This document shows positions 33,821-42,814 of a DNA stretch of 64,000 bases, in pieces; within the stretch, counting starts at the first letter, position 1; every line of letters starts with the position of its first letter. Location: NCBI GenBank assembly GCA_035935465.1, contig DASYXA010000111.1, positions 20,876 through 84,875 of the forward strand. Direction: 5' to 3'. A program made the position numbers and the translations under genes. Below the pieces are notes generated by a model, which was not told the origin of the DNA, did not search any database, and saw only the letters and a program-made list of their open reading frames with translations. Origin of the DNA: UBA4735 sp035935465 (GTDB lineage: Bacteria > Chloroflexota > Limnocylindria > P2-11E).

Positions 33821-34572
33821 CCCAGAACCCTCACCTCTCCCGCGATGACGCGCTGCTGACCATAGGGGGTTTCGACCAGAAGAGCACCGTCCTCGCCGAG
33901 CGCGATCGCCGTGCCGCGGAACGCCGGGCTACCGGCGCCGCTCACCTCGACCTCGCGGTGCAGCGTGATCGAGCGCTTCCGCCACTCGGTGAGCAGTGCC
34001 GGCCAGGTCGCTCTGTCGGTCGCGGCATCGAGCTCCGCCGTCATGCGGGCGAGGAGCGCGAGGCGGTCGACGTCATGGCCCGCGCGCGCGAGGCTCGTCG
34101 CCGTGTCGGCGATCGCGCGCGGCAGCTCGCGCTGTGACACGTTCACGCCGATGCCGAGGACCAGGTGATCGCCGGCACCGTGCGCGAGGACGCCGGCGAT
34201 CTTTCCGTTGGTGAGCCACACGTCGTTCGGCCACTTGAGTCCCAGGTCGGCAACGCCGAACGGCCGGAGTGCCTTCGTGACCGCGACGCCGGCGAGGAGC
34301 GTGACGAGACCCGGCTCCGCGGGCGCCGGCCGGAACACCCACGACGCGAGGAGCGCCGTGCCCGGCTCGGACAGCCACGACTTCTCGCCGCGACCGTGCC
34401 CCGCGGTCTGCTGATCCGCGACGACGACGATCGGCTCGGCGCCGTTGCGGGCGAGCTCGCGCGCGCGGTCCTGCGTCGACGCGATCGACGGGTGGTACTC
34501 GATGTCCCACCCGATCTCGCGCGCGAAGGCCGAGCGCACCGCGGGGTCGGCGAGCAGTGAAAGACGGTCCAT
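33817..34572 (-). CDS. birA: Biotin--[acetyl-CoA-carboxylase] ligase
   Basis: 251-residue biotin protein ligase that attaches biotin to AccB. The biotinyl-AMP motif AGHGRGEKSW stands in for GRGRRGRxW, and KWPNDVWL and GKIAGVLAH follow. It lacks the N-terminal DNA-binding domain of E. coli BirA, so it is a ligase only. The ATG at 34572 is the first gene of the acc operon, overlapping degV by 4 bases. Placing the ligase with the carboxylase is logical since AccB is its target. Confidence 0.94.
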   Translation of the reverse strand: MDRLSLLADPAVRSAFAREIGWDIEYHPSIASTQDRARELARNGAEPIVVVADQQTAGHGRGEKSWLSEPGTALLASWVFRPAPAEPGLVTLLAGVAVTKALRPFGVADLGLKWPNDVWLTNGKIAGVLAHGAGDHLVLGIGVNVSQRELPRAIADTATSLARAGHDVDRLALLARMTAELDAATDRATWPALLTEWRKRSITLHREVEVSGAGSPAFRGTAIALGEDGALLVETPYGQQRVIAGEVRVLG

Positions 34573-34634
34573 CGCGCAAGGCTAGCGGCGGCCGTTCGCT
34601 GCGATCGTGCTGCGGGCCTGCCTAGACTTCGTCG

Positions 34635-35471
34635 GTGGAGATGCCGCCCGTCAGAGTCAGCATCGCTTCGCTGAGCAACGAGGCGATTCAAAACGTATTC
34701 CGGTCGTCGTTCGTCGCACACCTTAGAGACGTCTTCCACGAGGCGTTCGGGGACGCCTGGCGTCCGCAACTTGTGAATTCGTTCGGTCAGGTCGGGTGGA
34801 CTGCGATCGTGAGCTCAGTCCAGCTGGGGATTGCTTCAGGCTCGCGCGACACTCCGCCAATTGATGAGTTCGACTTCCTCGACGTCGCGGACCTGCACGC
34901 CGTCGTCTCCAAACACTTCGCCATCATCTTTCCCGCTTTAGCAGCGCTCGACGATAGGGCACGAATCGCCGCACGCCAGGCGGTGCTTCGCCGGCTAAAG
35001 GCCATAACCGATGCGCGAAATGCCATCGCGCATCCGACGGCGGCCGACCTGAGCGAGATGGACGCATTCGTCGCAATGGAGGATGCGCGCAGGGTGCTTC
35101 GTCGTTTCGATACCGCCGCAGCGACGAAGGTCGAGGACCTTGAATTGGAGGTTCTCCGCCGTTCATCTCGGCTCGCTGTGAAAGAGCCTCCAATTGCGCC
35201 CCAAAGCGCCGAACCCTTCTTGGATCTGTGGATGTCTCTCGGCCCGAACGAGTTCTTCGTGCGATTCGTCGAGTTCATGCACGATCTGACCGACATGTTC
35301 GACGAGGGTCTTGCAGAGGAAGCGAGAGCCGGCGGCGCGGATGCGTTCAAACGCGACTGGGCCCTCGGCTCCGAGGAGGTGGCACTGGCCGTGGTCAAAT
35401 GGTTCCTCTTTCAGCCCTATGCCGATTTGGACCATCTGTCAGAACCCCCCATTGGTGACGGGCATGTGTGA
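34635..35471 (+). CDS. HEPN-domain protein, orphan
   Basis: 278-residue soluble helical protein. The segment KAITDARNAIAHP contains the HEPN RNase-type motif R-x4-H (R128, H133), and the surrounding pattern is like the Swt1-type HEPN domains. HEPN proteins are common in RNA-cutting toxins and defence systems. No antitoxin, MNT or helicase partner lies next to it. Its codons are clearly richer in A and T than those of its neighbours (about 53 percent GC in the 60 bases from 34681), which suggests recent acquisition. The GTG at 34635 and the ATG at 34641 are both possible starts. Confidence 0.72.
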   Translation: MEMPPVRVSIASLSNEAIQNVFRSSFVAHLRDVFHEAFGDAWRPQLVNSFGQVGWTAIVSSVQLGIASGSRDTPPIDEFDFLDVADLHAVVSKHFAIIFPALAALDDRARIAARQAVLRRLKAITDARNAIAHPTAADLSEMDAFVAMEDARRVLRRFDTAAATKVEDLELEVLRRSSRLAVKEPPIAPQSAEPFLDLWMSLGPNEFFVRFVEFMHDLTDMFDEGLAEEARAGGADAFKRDWALGSEEVALAVVKWFLFQPYADLDHLSEPPIGDGHV

Positions 35472-35540
35472 TTCACGGGTCACCGGGATCATCGGGCACG
35501 TCGTCGACGCATCGTGCCCGTCAACTAGCGTGCGCATGAG

Positions 35541-35774
35541 ATGACTGAAATGACGTACGAGGTCTGGGACTACGAGAGCGGCAACGCGCAGGGCGTCTAC
35601 ACGTCGCTGCTCGCTGCGCTCCTCTTCTTGCACGAAGCAGTGGAACGTGAGGGCATCGCCACACTCGACGGCTTGGTCCTGATGGAGGTCCGCTCTGGCG
35701 GTGATCGCCGCTTGATCGCTGAAGAGCGTGACCTCATCCCACTCATCGGCGTCGGGGCGCTCGCTACCGGCTAA
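35541..35774 (+). CDS. Small conserved-type protein, unknown
   Basis: 77 residues with no membrane span. The pattern YEVWDYESGN, then ALLFLHEAVEREG and LVLMEVRSGGDRRLIAEE, looks like a small alpha/beta fold seen in many short high-GC proteins of unknown role. ATG at 35541, no strong Shine-Dalgarno. It follows the HEPN gene by 69 bases and shares its lower GC, so the two may have arrived together. Confidence 0.6.
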   Translation: MTEMTYEVWDYESGNAQGVYTSLLAALLFLHEAVEREGIATLDGLVLMEVRSGGDRRLIAEERDLIPLIGVGALATG

Positions 35775-35890
35775 CCCGTGGCAGAGGCCACCGGGACAAA
35801 GCGAACTCGTAGCTCCCGCGTACGAGTTGACTACGAGTCCCGGGCCGCGGATCGGGCGCGCAGGCGCCACGACACCGCGATGCTCGGGAG

Positions 35891-36949
35891 ATGCGGATCC
35901 TCGTCGCGGCGTGCCTGGTCGTCGCGTCCTGCGGCGCCCACTCGGTCGCCGCCTCGGGCCCAACGCCGTCGCCCGTGCGATCGAACGTGCCGTGGGTCGC
36001 GGACGGCGCTCGCCCGACGCCGATCCCCGAGCCGACCGTCGAGCCGCGACCGACGGCCGTTCCGGATTGCCGGGCATCGGATCTCGTCGGAGTCGCATAT
36101 CGCGGCCAGGGTGCCGGCGGCTGGTGGGTCCGCGGCCTCATGCTCGGCAATCGCGGTGAGGCACGCTGCGTCGTCGCGGGTCCGCTGTCCGCCGCGTATC
36201 TGGACGCGGCGGGAGCCGCCATCGCCACCGCTGGCGTGCGCAGCCCGACGTGGTCGAGTCCCGGCTGGGCGGTGCTCGAGCCGCGAAGCCTCCCGGTCGA
36301 CGACCACGTGATCCATCCCGGCCAGGCGCGGATCACGCTGGAGTCGTACGGGGACTGCGAGCACCGCGAGCTTCGGGCGATCGCGGTCACGTTCGCCACG
36401 CCGGCGGCCGTGATCCGGTTCGCGGTCGAGCCGCAACCGGTCGGCGGTCGCTGCGACGCCCCCGGACAGCGGCTCGGGGTCTCGAGCTGGGCGATCGCGC
36501 CGACGGAGCCGCCGGTGTTCCCCACTCCGGCGCCGCTCCCGCTCGCGTTCGCGATCAATGCGCCGGCCGTGGCGTTCGCCGGCGAGTCGCTCACCTACGT
36601 CGTGCGCGTCACGAACGCGGCGGCGGCGCCGTATACGTGGGGCCACGGCTGCCCGATCTACCTCGAGTCGCTCCCCGGCCGCGAGGCGACGCCGTCCCTC
36701 GTCCCCGATCGCGGCGGAAAGTGGGAGCCGCCGGCCAGGACGTACGCCGGCTTCGCGAAGGAGCTTCATCCGCTGAACTGCGCCGGCGCCGGTGCGATCC
36801 CCGCGGGCGGGGAGGCGTCCTTCGAGATGCGGATCGCCGTCCCGCGCGATGCGCTCGGGCCCGAGACGCTGCACTGGGAAATCGCGAGCCCGCTGCCGAA
36901 CGTGCACGTGACGGCGCCGCTCGAGATCCTGCCGCCGCGAGGTCGCTAG
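35891..36949 (+). CDS. Lipoprotein with two beta-rich domains
   Basis: 352 residues; lipobox LVVASC (Cys14), then a Pro/Thr-rich linker to about 58. The first folded domain (about 60-200) with scattered Cys resembles DUF4232-type exported domains. The second (about 215-348) looks like an Ig-like fold (LTYVVRVTNAAAAPYTWGHG and ASFEMRIAVPRDALGPETLH). Anchored on the outer face of the membrane. Function unknown. It is 16 bases ahead of the adenylate cyclase gene. Confidence 0.75.
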   Translation: MRILVAACLVVASCGAHSVAASGPTPSPVRSNVPWVADGARPTPIPEPTVEPRPTAVPDCRASDLVGVAYRGQGAGGWWVRGLMLGNRGEARCVVAGPLSAAYLDAAGAAIATAGVRSPTWSSPGWAVLEPRSLPVDDHVIHPGQARITLESYGDCEHRELRAIAVTFATPAAVIRFAVEPQPVGGRCDAPGQRLGVSSWAIAPTEPPVFPTPAPLPLAFAINAPAVAFAGESLTYVVRVTNAAAAPYTWGHGCPIYLESLPGREATPSLVPDRGGKWEPPARTYAGFAKELHPLNCAGAGAIPAGGEASFEMRIAVPRDALGPETLHWEIASPLPNVHVTAPLEILPPRGR

Positions 36950-36965
36950 CGCGGCATCAGCGAGA

Positions 36966-38189
36966 ATGCCGGTCGTGCGCACGCTCGCCGCCATCATCGA
37001 TCTGATCGGACGGATCGGCGCGGATCCCCGGGACGGCGACGATGTCCGGCGCAAGAAGCGCTATCTCGCCGCCGCCGCGGTGTTCGTCGTGCCCGCCGGC
37101 GTCATCTGGGGTCTCATCTACGTGGCATTCGGCGAGCCCGCCGCGGGCGCGATCCCGCTCGGCTACAGCGTCATCTCGACGATCAGCATCGTCGCGTTCG
37201 CGCGCACCCGGAGCTTCGGCGCCTTCCGGACGCTCCAGCTGCTCTTCATCCTGCTGCTCCCGTTCGTGCTCCAGCTCGCGCTCGGCGGCTTCGTCCCGGC
37301 GAGCGCGGTCATCCTCTGGTCGCTCCTCTCTCCATTCGGCGCGCTCGTCTTCGACGACGTCCGGAGCGCGGTGCGCTGGTTCGCGCTGTTCGTCCTGCTC
37401 GTGTTCGTCTCGCCGTTCCTCGGGACCCGCGCGGGCAACGCGCTGCAGACGTCGCTCGTGACGCTGTTCTTCGTCCTGAACATCGCGACGGTGTCGACGA
37501 TCGTGTTCGTCCTGCTCGCGACCTTCGTCCACCAGCTCGACCGCGAGCGCGCGCGCTCAGAGGGCCTCCTGCTGAACGTGCTGCCGAAGGTGATCGCGGA
37601 TCGGCTCAAGCGGCGGTCGGGGATCATCGCCGACGCGTACGACCAGGCGACGATCCTGTTCGCCGACGTCGTGAACTCGACGCCGCTGACGCGCGAGCTC
37701 ACGCCACGCGAGATGGTGTCCCTCCTGGACGAGTACGTCGGCTACTTCGACGAGCTCGCGCTGCGCCACGGCCTCGAGAAGGTCCGGACGATCGGGGACA
37801 ACTGGATGGGCGTCGCGGGTGTGCCGATCGGCGGCGAGGATCACGCGCGCCGCGCGGCCCGCATGGCGCTCGACATGCTCGGCCACATCTGCGAGCGGCA
37901 GCGCAGCGGCGCGCGATGCCTCGAATTCCGGATCGGCCTCAACTCGGGCCCGGTGATCGGCGGCGTCATCGGGCGAAGCAAGTTCGTCTTCGACATCTGG
38001 GGCGATCCGGTGAACCTCGCGAGCCGGATGGAATCGACCGGGGTCCCCGGACGCATCCAGGTCGGTCCCGACACGCAGGCGCTGCTCGAGCGCGACTTCG
38101 TCCTCGAGCCGCGCGGCACGATCGAGGTCAAAGGGCGCGGGCCGCTGGAGACCTGGTTCCTCGTCGGCGAACGGACGGTCACCGCCTAG
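36966..38189 (+). CDS. Membrane class III adenylate cyclase
   Basis: 407 residues. About six N-terminal membrane helices (residues 35-200) precede a class III catalytic domain. The metal Asp lies in ILFADVVNSTPLT, the second in RTIGDNWMG. Adenine-specifying Lys (LEKVRTIGD) and Asp (FDIWGDPVNLASRME) are present, as are the transition-state Asn and Arg in the same block. So it should make cAMP from ATP as a homodimer. No HAMP domain separates the parts. The ATG at 36966 is the only good start. Confidence 0.92.
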   Translation: MPVVRTLAAIIDLIGRIGADPRDGDDVRRKKRYLAAAAVFVVPAGVIWGLIYVAFGEPAAGAIPLGYSVISTISIVAFARTRSFGAFRTLQLLFILLLPFVLQLALGGFVPASAVILWSLLSPFGALVFDDVRSAVRWFALFVLLVFVSPFLGTRAGNALQTSLVTLFFVLNIATVSTIVFVLLATFVHQLDRERARSEGLLLNVLPKVIADRLKRRSGIIADAYDQATILFADVVNSTPLTRELTPREMVSLLDEYVGYFDELALRHGLEKVRTIGDNWMGVAGVPIGGEDHARRAARMALDMLGHICERQRSGARCLEFRIGLNSGPVIGGVIGRSKFVFDIWGDPVNLASRMESTGVPGRIQVGPDTQALLERDFVLEPRGTIEVKGRGPLETWFLVGERTVTA

Positions 38190-38275
38190 CGGGCAGGCGT
38201 GGCCTCGCTCGACGAGGACCATGGCATCGCTCGTGCGCGGTCATTCGTACAGCTGGTGGATCAAAGGAGGCGATG

Positions 38276-38419
38276 ATGAGAACGACGCTCGCCGCACTCG
38301 CCCTGCTCGCCGCGGTCATCACCGCGTGCGGCGCCGCGCAGCCCGGCACGCCGGCGCCGACCGTGCTCGGCACCGAGGGCCCGGGCCAGGCGACCGGAGC
38401 GCCGATGCCGCACTACTAG
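38276..38419 (+). CDS. Tiny lipoprotein, 47 aa
   Basis: 47 residues: signal peptide LAALALLAAVITAC with lipobox Cys18, then a 29-residue Gly/Pro/Thr-rich tail. The Shine-Dalgarno AAAGGAGG (38263-38270) is perfect, and 5 bases separate it from the second of two tandem ATGs, which I take as start. Such short lipoproteins have no domain and no known role. It lies between the cyclase gene and the convergent lipoprotein gene. Confidence 0.7.
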   Translation: MRTTLAALALLAAVITACGAAQPGTPAPTVLGTEGPGQATGAPMPHY

Positions 38420-38429
38420 CCACGCCTCG

Positions 38430-38876
38430 CTAGCGCAACGTCACCGGGATCCGGACGATCTCGTCGATGTTGCCATCCTTCGGGCTGCGCGAGAACACCT
38501 CGACGAACGCGATCGTGTCGCGCGGCACGGTGTACGTCGCGCTCACCGAGAAGTCACCGCGCCCGGGCGCGCCCAGGGTCGCTGTGGTGAAGCCCTCGGC
38601 GAGCACGCGGCCGCTCGTGTCGCTGATCCGCCACTGCACGGTCGCCTCGAACACGCTCGCATCGCCGCTGATGGTCACCGGTGACGTGAGCGTCGCGTTC
38701 GTGAGCGGCGTCTTCAGGGTGATCGCGCCGTTCGCGGACGTGACCGGGGACGCGATCGCCGTCGCGAGCGGCGGCTTTGCGGTCGCGGGCGCCGAGTCGG
38801 AGGGCGTGGGTGCTATCGCGATCCGACCACAGCCGGACAGCAGCACGACCGCAAGGACGGCGACGGCGCGGGTCAT
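38430..38876 (-). CDS. Gmad2-type Ig-like lipoprotein
   Basis: 148 residues, lipobox VVLLSGC (Cys16). The domain (about 50-148) has the Gmad2 pattern: ITLKTPLTNATLTSPVTISG, a WRISDTSGRVLAEGF strand, and the end FVEVFSRSPKDGNIDEIVRI. Gmad2 is an immunoglobulin-like fold found in spore and envelope proteins. The ATG overlaps the thrB stop by 4 bases, so it is translated with the threonine genes, for no evident reason. Confidence 0.83.
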   Translation of the reverse strand: MTRAVAVLAVVLLSGCGRIAIAPTPSDSAPATAKPPLATAIASPVTSANGAITLKTPLTNATLTSPVTISGDASVFEATVQWRISDTSGRVLAEGFTTATLGAPGRGDFSVSATYTVPRDTIAFVEVFSRSPKDGNIDEIVRIPVTLR

Positions 38877-39775
38877 CGGACGAGCTGCGCACCGGCCGCG
38901 CGCACGCGCACGACGCGGCCGCGGCCCGGCGTGCCGGCGAGCGTCGCGGCTTCCTCCATCGCCGCGGTGACCCGCGGCGCGAGCCGCACCGGCGCGAACG
39001 CGATGACGCCGGGGCCGGCGCCGGACAACGCCGCACCGAACGCGCCAGCGCCGCGCGCGGCGGCGACGATCTCCGCGAGCGCGGGCACGAGCTTCATCCG
39101 CGCGGACTCGTGCAGGCGGTCGTGCATCGCGATCGAGAGGAGCGCGCCGTCGGACCTGAGGATCGCGGCGAGCAGCGCGGACGCGTGCGCGACGTTGAAC
39201 ACGGCGTCCCCGCGCGACACGTCCTTCGACAGCACGGCCCGCGACTCCTCGGTCGCGAGCGTCGCCGCGGGCACGAAGAGGCAGACGCGCCACGCGCTCG
39301 GGAACGCGAACCGCGTCGCGATCGGACCGTCGGCGGACGGCAGGACGATCGTGAACGCGCCGTACAGCGCAGCCGCGACGTTGTCGGCATGGCCCTCGAC
39401 CTCGTTCGCGATCCGCAGCAGCGCGCGCTTCGCGAGCGGCTCGCCGGCGAGCGCATTCGCCGCGACGACGCCGCCGACGATCGCGGCCGCGCTCGCACCG
39501 AGGCCGCGGCCGCGCGGGATGGCCGAGCGCTGCGTCACGTGCTGCGGCGCCACGGTCGTCCCGAGCGTCTTCGCGGCCGCCTTCGCCGCGACGACGAACA
39601 AGTTGTCCTCGCCCGTCGGCACGTCGGCCGCGCCGTTCCCGTCGACGGTCACGCTCCAGGTGCGCGCGGGCCGCACCTCGAACTCCGCGAGGAGCGGGAG
39701 CGCGAGCCCGAAGGCGTCGAAGCCGGGACCGAGGTTCGCGCTCGTCGCCGGGACGCGGATCCGGAGCTCGCTCAC
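38873..39775 (-). CDS. thrB: Homoserine kinase
   Basis: 300-residue GHMP kinase that phosphorylates homoserine for threonine synthesis. The start VPATSANLGPGFDAFG and the ATP loop IPRGRGLGASAAAIVGG are characteristic. The third motif GAFGAALSGAGPGVIAF is also present. The GTG start overlaps the thrC stop (GTGA). The gene order thrC-thrB, with the synthase first, is common in high-GC bacteria. Confidence 0.95.
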   Translation of the reverse strand: MSELRIRVPATSANLGPGFDAFGLALPLLAEFEVRPARTWSVTVDGNGAADVPTGEDNLFVVAAKAAAKTLGTTVAPQHVTQRSAIPRGRGLGASAAAIVGGVVAANALAGEPLAKRALLRIANEVEGHADNVAAALYGAFTIVLPSADGPIATRFAFPSAWRVCLFVPAATLATEESRAVLSKDVSRGDAVFNVAHASALLAAILRSDGALLSIAMHDRLHESARMKLVPALAEIVAAARGAGAFGAALSGAGPGVIAFAPVRLAPRVTAAMEEAATLAGTPGRGRVVRVRAAGAQLVR

Positions 39776-40824
39776 GACGCCCGCATCGCCCGGCGGACGG
39801 CATCGAGCTGCGCGTCGACCTCCGCGATCGCCGGGGCGAGCGTCATCGCGCGATCCGGATCCTTCATCCCGTTGCCGGTGAGGACGCAGACCACCTGCTT
39901 CGGTTTCGGACCGCTGCGGGCGCGCTTGCGCAGGCCGGCGAAGGCCGCCGCGCTCGCCGGCTCGCAGAACACGCCCTCGCGGCGCGCGAGGAACCGGTAC
40001 GCATCGAGGATCTCGTCGTCCGTGACGGCGCTGATCGAGCCGCCCGACTCGTCGCGCGCGCGGACCGCGCCGTTCCACGACGCCGGGTTGCCGATGCGGA
40101 TCGCGGTCGCGATCGTTCGCGGATCGGTGACGACCTCGCCGTGCACGATCGGCGCCGCGCCCGCGGCCTGGAAGCCGTGCAGCTGCGGCCGGCGCCTCGC
40201 CAGCTTCGCGTCGCGCGCCTCGGTGAACCCCTTCCAGTACGCGGTGATGTTCCCGGCGTTGCCGACCGGGATGCAGAGCCACTCCGGCGCCTCACCGAGG
40301 GCCTCGCAGATCTCGAACGCCGCGGTCTTCTGTCCCTCGATGCGGTGCGGGTTCACGCTGTTCACGAGGGTCGCCTCGCCGCTCGCGGCGAGCTCGCGCG
40401 AGAGCGCGAGCGCGTCATCGAAGCTCCCGCGCACCGCGACGACGCGGGCGCCGAACGCGATGGCCTGCGACAGCTTCCCGAGGGCGACGTGGCCCGCGGG
40501 CAGCACGACCGCGCAGCGCAGCCGGCCGCGCGCCGCGTATGCCGCGGCCGACGCGGCGGTGTTGCCGGTCGACGCGCAGAGCACGGCCTCGGCGCCATCC
40601 TCCATCGCCTTCGCGATCGCGACGACCATCCCGCGATCCTTGAACGAGCCGGTCGGATTCGCGCCTTCGACCTTCAGCCAGACCTCGTCGATGCCGGTGT
40701 CCTTCTCGACCTCGGGCGCGCGGACGAGCGGCGTGTCGCCCTCACCGAGCGTGAGGCGCGGTGTCTTCGCCGTGACCGGCAGGTACGCGCGATAGCGCTC
40801 GATGAGCGGCACGCGTTGGGGCAT
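39772..40824 (-). CDS. thrC: Threonine synthase
   Basis: 350-residue PLP enzyme making threonine from O-phosphohomoserine. The PLP Lys is K62 in PTGSFKDRGM, with the phosphate loop near PVGNAGNITAYWKGF. The short form fits the archaeal/actinobacterial-type class. The ATG at 40824 starts the thrC-thrB-lipoprotein operon, divergent from the AI-2E permease gene 37 bases away. No leader peptide or attenuator was seen in that gap. Confidence 0.95.
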   Translation of the reverse strand: MPQRVPLIERYRAYLPVTAKTPRLTLGEGDTPLVRAPEVEKDTGIDEVWLKVEGANPTGSFKDRGMVVAIAKAMEDGAEAVLCASTGNTAASAAAYAARGRLRCAVVLPAGHVALGKLSQAIAFGARVVAVRGSFDDALALSRELAASGEATLVNSVNPHRIEGQKTAAFEICEALGEAPEWLCIPVGNAGNITAYWKGFTEARDAKLARRRPQLHGFQAAGAAPIVHGEVVTDPRTIATAIRIGNPASWNGAVRARDESGGSISAVTDDEILDAYRFLARREGVFCEPASAAAFAGLRKRARSGPKPKQVVCVLTGNGMKDPDRAMTLAPAIAEVDAQLDAVRRAMRAS

Positions 40825-40861
40825 CCGCGGATGCTAGTACGCGCCGCGTAGCATTCGCGTC

Positions 40862-41983
40862 GTGAAGATCAGCACGCGGGAGCGGCAGCTCCTGCGCGTC
40901 GTGGGCGTGCTGCTCGCGGCGTTCCTCGCGCTCCAGGTGTTCGGGATCCTTTGGGAGGCGCTCGGCCGGGTCGCGGACGTCCTCGTCATCTTCGGCGCCG
41001 CATGGGCGTTGTCCTATGTCCTCGCTCCGCTCGTCGATCGGATCGATCGCCGCACGCGCCTCGACCGGTTCGGCGCGGTGATCGTGGTGTACGCCGCGAT
41101 CTTCGTTCTCCTCGCCGCCGCCGGCGCGTTCGCCGTCCCGAGGCTCGCGGACCAGCTCAGAGCGCTCGCCGCCCGCGGACCGGAGCTCGCGGCCGGCGCG
41201 GACCAGACCGCGAAGGAGCTCCAGGCCACCCTCGACCGGCTCGGGATCCCGGTGAACATCGTGCCGCTCTACGAAGCGCTGCCCGGCCGGCTCGCCGGGC
41301 TCGCCGCAACGTACGCCTCCGACGCGCTCGGCGTCGTCTCGGCGACGGCGACGATCGTGTTCGACCTTCTGCTCGTGCTCATCATCGCGTTCCTCATGCT
41401 CCTGGACGGCGACGCGCTGTGGAACCGGTTCACCGGCATGCTCTCCGGCGAGCTCCGCAGCGAGTTCGAGCTCCTGCGGATGAGCACCGACCGGTCCTTC
41501 GGCGGGTTCATCCGCGGCTCGCTGATCCTCGGCCTGATCTACGGCATCGCGACCCTGCTCATCCTCGTCGGCTTCGGCGTGCCGTTCTCAGGCGTGCTCG
41601 CGGTGTTCAGCGGACTGTTCGTGATGATCCCGTTCTTCGGGCCGATCCTCGCGCTCGTCCCGGTGCTGGTCATCGCGTTCCTCGGCGCGCCCGATTCGAT
41701 CGTGCCGGTCGCGATCCTGTCGCTGCTCCTCCAGCAGGTCATGCTCAACGTCGTGAGCCCGCGGATCATGAGCAAGAGCATCGGCATCCATCCGATCTTC
41801 GTGTTCTTCGCCCTGCTCATCGGCTCGAAGATCGCCGGGTTCTGGGGCGTGCTCCTTGGCGTGCCGGTCGCCGGCGTCATCAACACGTTCATCCGCTACG
41901 CCGTGGAAGTGAACTCCGGCCGGCGGCAGCGCACCGAGGCCGCCGCGCTCATGGAGGACGCCCCGATCGAGGCCGCGCAGTGA
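40862..41983 (+). CDS. AI-2E transporter family permease
   Basis: 373-residue membrane protein of the PerM/TqsA (AI-2E exporter-like) family with about seven to eight spans. Family blocks include IFGAAWALSYVLAPLVDRID, a cytosolic helical hairpin around LRALAARGPELAAGAD, and GFWGVLLGVPVAGVINTFI near the end. Members are thought to export small molecules or ions; true AI-2 transport cannot be assumed. The GTG start is at 40862. The stop overlaps surE by 4 bases. Confidence 0.9.
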   Translation: MKISTRERQLLRVVGVLLAAFLALQVFGILWEALGRVADVLVIFGAAWALSYVLAPLVDRIDRRTRLDRFGAVIVVYAAIFVLLAAAGAFAVPRLADQLRALAARGPELAAGADQTAKELQATLDRLGIPVNIVPLYEALPGRLAGLAATYASDALGVVSATATIVFDLLLVLIIAFLMLLDGDALWNRFTGMLSGELRSEFELLRMSTDRSFGGFIRGSLILGLIYGIATLLILVGFGVPFSGVLAVFSGLFVMIPFFGPILALVPVLVIAFLGAPDSIVPVAILSLLLQQVMLNVVSPRIMSKSIGIHPIFVFFALLIGSKIAGFWGVLLGVPVAGVINTFIRYAVEVNSGRRQRTEAAALMEDAPIEAAQ

Positions 41984-42777
41984 CCGAGCGCAGGCACATC
42001 CTCGTCACGAACGACGATGGCATCGAGAGCGACGCGCTCGGCCCGCTCGTCGACGCGCTCGCGGAGCTGGGCGAGGTCGACATCATCGCGCCGGAGCGCA
42101 ACTGGAGCGGCGCGTCGCACAGCATCACGCTGTTCCGCCCGCTGCGCTGCCGCCCGACGCGCCTGCGCACCGGACAGGCCGCGTACATGACCGACGGCTC
42201 CCCCACCGACTGCGTGCGGCTCGCGGTGCTCGGGTTCCTCAAGCAGAAGCCCGACCTCATCGTGAGCGGCATCAACCGCGGCGCGAATCTCGGCGACGAC
42301 ATCACGTACTCGGGCACCGTGGCCGCGGCGATGGAGGGCCTGCTGTCCGACATCCCGTCGATCGCGGTGTCGATCGGCGCGTTCGGCGCGAACATCGACT
42401 TCACCGTCGCGAGCGAGTTCGTCGCGCTCATCGGGCGGAACATCCTCGAGAAGGGCTTCATCCACGACGCGCTGCTGAACGTGAACGTACCGCACCTGCC
42501 GCGCGAGCGGATCGCCGGCGTCGAGGTGACGCGGCTCGGGAAGCGCAATTACCGCGATCAGCTCGTCGAGCGCCTCGATCCGTACGGCAACCCCTACTAC
42601 TGGGTCGGCGGCCCCGCGGTCGCCGACGAGGCCGAGCCGGGCACCGACGTCGCGGCGCTGCGCGACGGGAAGATCAGCGTGACCCCGATCGCCCTCGACC
42701 TCACGAGCCACGAGCTCCTCGAGGAGCTCGCGGCGTGGGACTGGGGCTGGACGGCGCCGGTGGAGCTGCCCGCGTGA
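41980..42777 (+). CDS. surE: 5'/3'-nucleotidase SurE
   Basis: 265 residues. The metal motif HILVTNDDGIES at the N-terminus, with NWSGASHSIT and VSGINRGANLGDDITYSGTV, identifies SurE, a phosphatase acting on nucleoside monophosphates and short polyphosphate. It is a cytoplasmic stress-survival enzyme. The GTG start overlaps the permease stop, implying joint translation. Confidence 0.95.
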   Translation: MTERRHILVTNDDGIESDALGPLVDALAELGEVDIIAPERNWSGASHSITLFRPLRCRPTRLRTGQAAYMTDGSPTDCVRLAVLGFLKQKPDLIVSGINRGANLGDDITYSGTVAAAMEGLLSDIPSIAVSIGAFGANIDFTVASEFVALIGRNILEKGFIHDALLNVNVPHLPRERIAGVEVTRLGKRNYRDQLVERLDPYGNPYYWVGGPAVADEAEPGTDVAALRDGKISVTPIALDLTSHELLEELAAWDWGWTAPVELPA

Positions 42778-42814
42778 CGGACGGCCCGCGGCGCGGACCG
42801 GATGCGGCGGCCTG

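Noticed and set aside
38410..38432. CTAGC/GCTAG repeat between the tiny lipoprotein and Gmad2 genes as a terminator
   Set aside because: Arms of 5 bp only and no T-run.
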